Source: Streptomyces marinisediminis (GTDB lineage Bacteria > Actinomycetota > Actinomycetes > Streptomycetales > Streptomycetaceae). From it: DNA of 64,000 nucleotides. Under the pieces are notes generated by a model that saw only the letters and a program-made list of their open reading frames with translations, was not told the origin of the DNA and did not search any database. Position 1 is the stretch's first letter, and each line of letters opens with the position of its first letter. The position numbers were made by a program, and so were the translations under genes. Shown here one piece after another: positions 58,254 to 64,000 of this stretch. The stretch covers positions 62,001-126,000 of the forward strand of contig NZ_JAPKFL010000009.1 of NCBI RefSeq assembly GCF_026262575.1, read 5' to 3'.

Positions 58254-59251
58254 GCCCGCTCCGGGACGCCGCTCGGCGCGCGGCGCAGCACGACCGGGCG
58301 CAGGCGCGGGATGCCCCGGACGGCCACCGGGCGCAGGGCGCGCAGGGAGTACCCGGCGGTGGCCGCCAGCGGCTCGGCCAGCTCGGGTGTGGTGAGCACG
58401 GTGCCGCGCCGGGCCAGCGAGGTCAGCCGGGCGGCGGCGTTGACCACGGGGCCGTAGACGTCCCCGAAGCGGCGCAGGACGCGGCCGTGGGCCAGGCCGG
58501 TGCGCAGCGGGGGCAGGTCCGGGGCGGCGGCGGCGCGCTCGTGCAGGGTGAGGGCGAGTTCGGCGGCGGCCGGCGGGTCGGGGGCGGTGAACAGCGCCTC
58601 GTCGCCGATCAGCTTGACGACGCGGCCGCCGTGGTCGGCGACGACGTCGCCCACCAGGGACTCGAACCGGTCCAGCAGCTCCAGCAGTTCGGATTCCGGG
58701 ACGCTGCGGGCCAGATGGGTGTAGCCGACCATGTCGGTGAAGCCCACGGCCTGCACGCCGGCGTCCTGCCGGGCGTCCGGGGCGGCGAGGGCCCGGGCGG
58801 CGTAGGCGGCGAGGTGGCGGCGCCACACGTGGTTCTGCACGGCCTCCAGGCGGGGCAGGAGCTCGGCCACCAGGGCGGTGAACCCGTCCTCGTCCGCCGG
58901 GAGGCCCCCGTCGTCGGCCAGCCAGGACATCAGGGTGTGCACCTGCCACTCCGCGAGGCGGGACAGGTGCTGGCCCAGGGCGCGCGTCATCAGCGTCTCG
59001 CTCTCCGCGCTGATGACGCCCGCCCGCACGAAGCCCTCCCCGGCCGCGAGGGCGGCCACGTCGCCGTCGGTGAAGACCCGTTCGTCCTCCCCTTCGAGCG
59101 GGAAGCCCAGCGCGCGCCAGATCTCGTGGGTGCGCTCGGGCGGGATGCCGGAGCGTGCGGTGACGTCGGCACGGGTGTGGCGGCGTTCGCCCCCGAGCAG
59201 CAGGGCGTCGACGCGGGCGCGCAGCGCCTCGGGATCGGGGTCAGCCGCCAC
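58184..59251 (-). CDS. Second class III adenylate/guanylate cyclase
   Basis: 355 residues from GTG 59251, with GAGGAG upstream. Same plan as the cya product at 49948: helical regulatory part (RTHEIWRALGFPLEGEDERV, AEWQVHTLMSWLADDG), then a cyclase domain with VGFTDMVGYTHLARSVPE (metal Asp), GGRVVKLIGDEALF (Lys and second Asp) and GDVYGPVVNAAARL (Asn, Arg). All catalytic residues are present, so it should be active; the base specificity needs testing. It lies 11 bases behind the universal stress protein gene and is probably co-transcribed. Its 3' end overlaps the opposite frameshifted gene. Confidence 0.85.
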   Translation of the reverse strand: MAADPDPEALRARVDALLLGGERRHTRADVTARSGIPPERTHEIWRALGFPLEGEDERVFTDGDVAALAAGEGFVRAGVISAESETLMTRALGQHLSRLAEWQVHTLMSWLADDGGLPADEDGFTALVAELLPRLEAVQNHVWRRHLAAYAARALAAPDARQDAGVQAVGFTDMVGYTHLARSVPESELLELLDRFESLVGDVVADHGGRVVKLIGDEALFTAPDPPAAAELALTLHERAAAAPDLPPLRTGLAHGRVLRRFGDVYGPVVNAAARLTSLARRGTVLTTPELAEPLAATAGYSLRALRPVAVRGIPRLRPVVLRRAPSGVPERAHRARAKSPRTTRSVSGGPPKEP

Positions 59252-59262
59252 GCGGGCGCTCC

Positions 59263-59712
59263 TCAGGTGGTGTGGACGATCAGCACGTCGGTGCGCGCCT
59301 TGCGGGAGACGCCGGAGGGCACCGAGCCCAGCAGGCGCCCGGTCAGCGAGCGCAGGCCCCGGTTGCCGATGACGATGAGGTCGGCCGAGGCGTCGCGGGC
59401 CACGCCGACCAGGCCCGGCACGGGGTCGTCCTGCACCGCGGCCTGGTCGATCCGGGTGGCGCCCGCGGCCACCGCCCGCTCCCGCGCGGCACGCAGGGTG
59501 TCCTCCGCCGGGGCCGAGCCCACCACCTGGTAGGCCTCGTCGCCGAGCACGTCGGCGGCCCGGTCCAGCACCGGGCCGCGCAGGGGTGCGTAGGCGCACG
59601 CGATGACCAGCCGCGCCCCGCAGGCCGCGGCCAGCCGCGCCGCGCTCTCCACCGCCGTCAACGACGACGGGGAGCCGTCCGTGCCGACCACGATGGTCCG
59701 ATACGCCGCCAT
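59263..59712 (-). CDS. Universal stress protein (UspA family)
   Basis: 149 residues from ATG 59712. The Usp fold begins YRTIVVGTDGSPSSLTAV and carries the ATP-binding motif GNRGLRSLTGRLLGSVPSGV, so this is an ATP-binding type. Such proteins respond to starvation and oxygen stress. It comes first in an operon with the second cyclase, which suggests a joint signalling role; that is inference from order. Confidence 0.88.
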   Translation of the reverse strand: MAAYRTIVVGTDGSPSSLTAVESAARLAAACGARLVIACAYAPLRGPVLDRAADVLGDEAYQVVGSAPAEDTLRAARERAVAAGATRIDQAAVQDDPVPGLVGVARDASADLIVIGNRGLRSLTGRLLGSVPSGVSRKARTDVLIVHTT

Positions 59713-60135
59713 GCGCCCCGCTCCCTTCCGCCGTGGATCTCCCCGACTCCGCACGCCGCCCCGGACGTTACCCACGCGGCGCGGTCGGCGGGGTGACCCG
59801 GCCCACCCGGCCGTCACGCGTGCGCACGGAACGCACGTCACGCGACGCGTCGTGCGCGCCGGCTGACGAAAAACGCGGAACGGGACGGGTGACGGCGGGT
59901 CGGCGGCCCACCGCGCGGCGACCGCGCGCGGCGCGGTGCCGACCGGGTGCGGCCGGCGGGCGGTGCCGGTCGGGGCGGGCAGGCAGGCAGGCAGGCAGGG
60001 AAGGGCTACCGGAGCTTGGCGGGCGTCAACTACTCTTGCCGCGAACCGGTATCGGGTGGTCGTCACGACCGCCACCGACGTCCAACAGCCGTCCGCGGAC
60101 CAGCCGCCTCACTGACACCCCGGGGAGAGTCACCG
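59713..60135. promoter_or_regulatory. Divergent region between the Usp gene and the XRE-type operon
   Basis: 423 bases with no gene I can support. Five tandem GGCA units lie at 59978-59997. The right 130 bases are lower in GC and end with GGGGAG before GTG 60136, so the operon promoter is probably between 60000 and 60110. The left end should carry the Usp promoter. Confidence 0.4.
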
Positions 60136-60804
60136 GTGAGAGACCCGCGCTCCGACCTCGCCGCGACCCTGAAGCGCCTCACCCTGCTCACCGGGGAGAG
60201 CGGTCCGGGCGGCGACGCGCTGGACGTGGCGGCCCTGTCCTACGCCACCGGCGTCCCGGAGCCCACGGTGCGCGCGCTGCTGGCCGGGGAGCACGTGCCG
60301 GAGGAGGACTTCGCCGAGCGCGTGCGCCGGCGCATCGTCTTCCTGCGCGGCACCCGTCCGAGGCCCGACGGCAGGCCGTACTCCTTCAAGGCCATCGCCG
60401 AGTCCTTCGGTGCCTCGGGGGCCGCGCTGTCCGCGCTGGTCAACGGCAAGGGCGCGCCGCTGGCGTCCACGGCGGCCGGGATAGAGCGGTTCTTCGGCGT
60501 GCCCAACGGCTTCCTGACGGCCGAGGCGACGCAGGCGCTGGACGCCGCGCTGCAGCCGGTGCTCACCCGCCTGGAGCGCGAGGCGGACCCGCTGTCCGAG
60601 GTCAAGGAGCGCTACGCGGTGCGCGGCGCGGCCCTGCGCGCGGCCAAGGAGCTCTCGGAGGACAAGTGGAAGGTGCTCGCGGCGACGCTCGGCGCGCTGC
60701 TGGCCCAGGACGAAGAGGGCGCGGGCGGCGCGGGCGGCGAGGACCCCGCGGGCGGCGCCCGGAACGGCGCACCGCGCGGCGACGGCCGCCCGGGCGTCGG
60801 CTGA
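60136..60804 (+). CDS. XRE-like helix-turn-helix regulator
   Basis: 222 residues from GTG 60136. The ordered part shows SYATGVPEPTVRALLAGEHVP and a second helix-turn-helix around YSFKAIAESFGASGAALSALV with NGKGAPLASTAAGIERFFGV, the pattern of the streptomycete regulators that stand before metallopeptidase-like genes. A helical region follows (LSEVKERYAVRGAALRAAKE), then a Gly/Ala-rich tail. It probably controls this four-gene operon and may be cleaved or bound by the next gene's product, as in XRE/ImmA pairs (inferred). Confidence 0.8.
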   Translation: MRDPRSDLAATLKRLTLLTGESGPGGDALDVAALSYATGVPEPTVRALLAGEHVPEEDFAERVRRRIVFLRGTRPRPDGRPYSFKAIAESFGASGAALSALVNGKGAPLASTAAGIERFFGVPNGFLTAEATQALDAALQPVLTRLEREADPLSEVKERYAVRGAALRAAKELSEDKWKVLAATLGALLAQDEEGAGGAGGEDPAGGARNGAPRGDGRPGVG

Positions 60805-60881
60805 CCGGGACCGGCCGCCGGAACGGCACCACAGGGACGACGGGGACGCAGCAACGGACCGGGGGGAGATCAGGGGAGAAC

Positions 60882-61487
60882 GTGAAGATAGCCAGGAGAA
60901 TGCGGCGGCTCAGCGCGGACCTCGTCGCGGGCCTGGAGGTTCCCGATTCCGCCGCACCCGACGCGGCGTTCGAGGCCATCGCCCGGTCCGCCTCCCGGCT
61001 CCGCGGCCGACCCGTGCGGCTGCGCGGTTTCCCCTTCCCCGCGGACACCGTCAGCGGGCTGTGGGTGGACCGTGAGCACGACGACGTCATCGCCTACCAC
61101 CAGCACACCGACGTCAACCACCAACTGGTGATCGTCGGTCACGAGATCTGGCACATGGTCAACGGCCACTGCGGGGACACCACCGCGCACGGCCCGGCCT
61201 CCTCCCGCTCGGCCAGCGGCGAGGCCGAGGCCGTCGCGGAGCTGGTGCGCGCGCTGGCCACCGGGGACGCCGGCGGCGCGCCCGGCACGCTCAGCGAGGC
61301 CGCGCTGCACTACGCGGCCCGCACCCACTTCGACCGGCGGCACGAGGAGGAGGCCGAGCTGTTCGGCTACCAGTTCGGCACCGACGTGCGCGCGGTGCTC
61401 AACGACGCGCGGGTCTCCCCCGTCGACCGCGGCCAGGTCGCCGGGCGGATCGAGCTGTCGCTGGGGCACCGGGGGCCGCGGCCGTGA
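60882..61487 (+). CDS. ImmA/IrrE-like metallopeptidase-type protein (HEIWH)
   Basis: 201 residues from GTG 60882, with GGGGAG upstream. The zinc motif is H87-E-I-W-H91 in VIVGHEIWHMVNGH, with a glutamate cluster downstream (SASGEAEAVAEL) that can supply the third ligand. RLRGFPFPADTVSGLWVD and AYHQHTDVNHQLVIV precede it. The family works on regulator partners elsewhere (ImmA on ImmR); here the XRE-like gene directly upstream is the obvious partner. No membrane segment. Activity not tested. Confidence 0.82.
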   Translation: MKIARRMRRLSADLVAGLEVPDSAAPDAAFEAIARSASRLRGRPVRLRGFPFPADTVSGLWVDREHDDVIAYHQHTDVNHQLVIVGHEIWHMVNGHCGDTTAHGPASSRSASGEAEAVAELVRALATGDAGGAPGTLSEAALHYAARTHFDRRHEEEAELFGYQFGTDVRAVLNDARVSPVDRGQVAGRIELSLGHRGPRP

Positions 61488-61539
61488 GGGAGCGCGGGCC
61501 CGGGGCGGCGGCCCCCCGTCGAAGCGGACGGGGCCGGAC

Positions 61540-62733
61540 GTGAGGGAGAGCCTGCCGTTCTTCTTCTCGGGCGGCCTGCTCATGCTCGCCGCCGCGCTGA
61601 AGATCCCCGCCCTCCTGCGGGACTGGCACGACCAGCTCCTGCGGTCGGTGGTCGCGCTGCTGCTGATCGGCAGCCCCATCCTGATCTGCGCCGCGCCGCT
61701 GACGATCGTGGCCGTCAACCGGGCGACCGGCATCACCAACTTCGCGGCGCCGATGGTCTACGTCATGCTGACGGCGTTCTCCGGCGCCTCCATCGTGCTG
61801 CTCATCAACTGGCGCGGCGGCCCGGCCGCCCGCATCCGGCGTGCCTCGCGGCGCTGCGTGGCCGCCTACAGCGGCGTCGTCGTGGCCCTGGTCGCCCTGT
61901 TCTGGGTGGGCGAGGCGCCCGTGGAGCAGCTCACGGAGTTCGACACCTACTACGCCACGACCCCGTTCATCCGCGAGATGATCGTGCTGTACCTGCTCGC
62001 GCACTCGGTGGCCACCGTGGCGGCGACCGTCTTCTGCTGGGGCTGGTCCCGCGAGGTGCGCGGAACGCTGCGCGCCGGGCTGCGCGTGCTGGTGGCCGGC
62101 TATCTGCTCCAGGTCGGCTACGACGCCGCCAAGGCCGCCGCCGTCGCGGCCCGCTGGGCGGGCACCGACTGGGACCACCTGAGCACCGACGCCGCGCCGG
62201 CGTTCTCCTACCCCTCCGCGCTGCTGAGCGCCGTCGGGTTCCTGCTGCCACTGGTGGGGCGGCGGCTGTCCAGGACCGGGGAGGCGCTGTGCCGGCTGCG
62301 GCGGCTGGCGCCGCTGTCCAGGGAGCTGGACCGCTTCGCCACCGAGGGCGCCGTCCGCGTCCGGCTGGCCTGGTGGTCGCCGCGCCTGCGGCTGCGGCTG
62401 ACCCAGCGCGAGACGCACATCGCCGACGGCATCCTGGCGTGCGCGCCCTACTTCGACGACGCCGTCTGGCACCGCGCGCACGCCGCCGCGCTCGCCGACG
62501 GCGCCGACGAGGCCGCCGCCGCGGTGATCGCCGAGGCGGCCATGCTGGTGGCCGCCATCGACGCCAAGGCCGCGCCCGGGGCCCGACCGGGCGACCCGGC
62601 CGCCGACACCGGCCCGCTCGCCCGGGCACGCCGCAGCGACGACCTGGTGCCGCTGGCGCTGGCCCTGGCCTCGCCGACCGTCCAGGCCGTCCGCCGCGGC
62701 CGGCCCGTCCCCGCGGGGGAGGGGGCGCCGTGA
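61540..62733 (+). CDS. MAB_1171c-type multi-pass membrane protein
   Basis: 397 residues from GTG 61540. About seven transmembrane helices in the first 240 residues (LPFFFSGGLLMLAAALKIP, VVALLLIGSPILICAAPLTI, AAYSGVVVALVALFWVGEA and others), followed by a cytoplasmic helical part (RLAPLSRELDRFATEGAVRV, RLRLTQRETHIADGILACAP). The family is annotated only as putative transporter; the soluble tail is unusual for one. Its gene overlaps the FAD monooxygenase start (GTGA). Confidence 0.8.
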   Translation: MRESLPFFFSGGLLMLAAALKIPALLRDWHDQLLRSVVALLLIGSPILICAAPLTIVAVNRATGITNFAAPMVYVMLTAFSGASIVLLINWRGGPAARIRRASRRCVAAYSGVVVALVALFWVGEAPVEQLTEFDTYYATTPFIREMIVLYLLAHSVATVAATVFCWGWSREVRGTLRAGLRVLVAGYLLQVGYDAAKAAAVAARWAGTDWDHLSTDAAPAFSYPSALLSAVGFLLPLVGRRLSRTGEALCRLRRLAPLSRELDRFATEGAVRVRLAWWSPRLRLRLTQRETHIADGILACAPYFDDAVWHRAHAAALADGADEAAAAVIAEAAMLVAAIDAKAAPGARPGDPAADTGPLARARRSDDLVPLALALASPTVQAVRRGRPVPAGEGAP

Positions 62734-64000
62734 GCCCGGCCCGCCGCGCCCCGGCCGGGCCGACCGCCGCGGTCGTGCCCGCCGCCGTGCCCGGGCCCCG
62801 GAGCGGCGGTGGGCGCCGCGCGGTCGTCGTCGGCGGCGGCCTGGCCGGCATGCTGTCCGCCGCCGCCGTGCGCCACCTGGTCGACGCCGTCGACATCGTC
62901 GAACCGCACGCGTTGCCCGCCGCGCCCGTACGGCGCCGGGGGCTCCCGCAGGCCCGCCACGCCCACGTGCTCGTCTCCGGCGGCGCCGGGGCGATCGAGC
63001 GGCTGCTGCCCGGCACCACCGAGCGGCTGCTGGCCGCGGGCGCCCGCCGCGTGCCGCTGCCCACCGGGCTGGTGTCCTACACCCCCGAGGGCTGGAACCG
63101 GCGGTGGCTGCGGGCGACGCAGTACCTCGTCACCTGCAGCCGCGACCTCCTGGACCACGTCGTGCGCACCCAGGTGCTGCGCGACCCGCGCGTGCGCGTC
63201 GTCCCCGGCCGCGTCACCGGGCTGCTGGGCGACCGGCGGCGGGTCACCGGGGTGTGCTGCGCACCGCAGGACGGCCCCGAACGCGCGCTGCCCGCACTGC
63301 TCGTCCTGGACGCCGCCGGACGCGCGACCCGGCTGCCGGGGTGGCTGGCCGGGCTGGGCGTGACCGGGCTGGTGGAGGAGCGCGTGGACTCCGGGCTCGT
63401 CTACGCCAGCCGGCTCTACCGCGCCCCCACCGGCGACCCCGACTGGCCCGTCGTCATGGTGCAGGCCGACTCGCGGCAACCGCGGCCCGGGCAGTCCGCC
63501 ACCGTCGTGCCCGTGGAGGGCGAGCGCTGGCTGGTCAGCCTCTCCGGCACACGCGGCGGCGAACCCACGCGCGACCCGGACGCCTTCGTGCCGTTCGCCC
63601 GGGGGCTGCGCCACGCGATCGTGGGCGAGCTGCTGGCCCACGCCGAGCCGCTGTCGGACGTCGCGCTCACCCGCGGCACCGCCAACGAGCGGCGCCGCTA
63701 CGAGCGGCTGGCCGACTGGCCGGACGGGCTCGTCGCCGTGGGCGACTCCGTGGCCGCCTACAACCCCGTCTACGGGCACGGCATGTCCGTCGCGGCGCAG
63801 GGCGCGCTCGCCGTGCGCGAGGTGCTCACCCGCACCGGCCCGGCCGACCCGGGCGCGGCGCGGCGCGCCCAGCGCGCCGTCGCCGCTCCGGTGGGCGTCG
63901 CCTGGGCGCTGGCCACCGGTCAGGACGTGCACTACCCGCACACCACCGGCGCCTCCCCGACCCTGGGCGACCGCGTCCTCCAGCGCTACGCGCGCCGCCT
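62730..64000 (+). CDS. FAD-dependent monooxygenase, partial (3' end outside window)
   Basis: From GTG 62730, overlapping the upstream stop. At least 423 residues are visible. The FAD dinucleotide motif is VVVGGGLAGMLSA; the DG/GD region is RLADWPDGLVAVGDSVAAYNPVYGHGMSVAA, given here in parts (VAVGDSVAAYNPVYGHGMS), typical of aromatic-ring hydroxylase-like flavoproteins. PQARHAHVLVSGGAGAIE is the FAD-binding loop of this subgroup. No NAD motif is clear. It follows the MAB_1171c-type gene in an operon; the substrate is unknown. Confidence 0.85.
   Translation, partial: MSPARRAPAGPTAAVVPAAVPGPRSGGGRRAVVVGGGLAGMLSAAAVRHLVDAVDIVEPHALPAAPVRRRGLPQARHAHVLVSGGAGAIERLLPGTTERLLAAGARRVPLPTGLVSYTPEGWNRRWLRATQYLVTCSRDLLDHVVRTQVLRDPRVRVVPGRVTGLLGDRRRVTGVCCAPQDGPERALPALLVLDAAGRATRLPGWLAGLGVTGLVEERVDSGLVYASRLYRAPTGDPDWPVVMVQADSRQPRPGQSATVVPVEGERWLVSLSGTRGGEPTRDPDAFVPFARGLRHAIVGELLAHAEPLSDVALTRGTANERRRYERLADWPDGLVAVGDSVAAYNPVYGHGMSVAAQGALAVREVLTRTGPADPGAARRAQRAVAAPVGVAWALATGQDVHYPHTTGASPTLGDRVLQRYARR

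Overview
The window is very GC-rich, uses GTG starts and start/stop overlaps throughout, and carries mycothiol, GreA, HutH, PccB/AccA2 and AfsR-type STAND genes. It reads as a core-chromosome segment of a Streptomyces or a close relative. Gene content and order resemble the stretch around hutH, pccB, accA2, msrA, metB, greA and mca in other streptomycetes (recalled from general knowledge, not searched). No rRNA, tRNA or CRISPR was seen.

Layout. 1-19.7 kb is mostly housekeeping: a partial gene, an alanine-type aminotransferase, a YyaL-type thioredoxin-domain protein, a Uma2-family gene inside what looks like a small insertion, a membrane-anchored STAND/TPR protein, mca, a DUF4307 protein, greA, a DrrAB-type ABC exporter, ilvA, a MarR regulator, a sigma-like protein, metB and msrA. 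19.7-26.26 kb is interpreted as a genomic island at the 3' end of msrA: an imperfect 48-49 bp direct repeat of that end lies at both borders. Inside are a phosphotransferase, an XRE/TPR regulator, a GHKL ATPase, three small genes, a low-GC frameshifted HEPN-like gene and a decayed serine recombinase beside the right border.

After a DHA2-type MFS transporter, 27.9-42.7 kb holds a complete high-affinity (group 1h, earlier called group 5) [NiFe]-hydrogenase locus. The leftward operon runs hhyS, hhyL, a NifU-like gene, DUF5947, a 68-aa gene, DUF6084, a gene of unknown function, an endopeptidase with an extra N-terminal domain, and a 43-aa membrane protein. Most of these overlap by 4 bases. The divergent rightward operon is hypA-B-F-C-D-E. 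HypEF make cyanide, HypCD assemble Fe(CN)2CO, HypAB insert nickel, the endopeptidase trims HhyL, and HhyS carries electrons away. The role would be scavenging of atmospheric H2 during starvation or sporulation.

42.8-59.7 kb returns to core genes: a DJ-1/PfpI protein, an L,D-transpeptidase lipoprotein, a small LAxTG-anchored protein, hutH, a GAF-GGDEF protein, enoyl-CoA hydratase, a class III adenylate cyclase, birA, and the acyl-CoA carboxylase set (beta, epsilon, maf, alpha). BirA biotinylates the alpha subunit, which pairs with beta and epsilon to make methylmalonyl-CoA. A frameshifted secreted-protein gene, a second class III cyclase and a universal stress protein follow. 60.1-64 kb is a four-gene operon (XRE-like regulator, HEIWH metallopeptidase-like protein, MAB_1171c-type membrane protein, FAD monooxygenase) cut by the window end.
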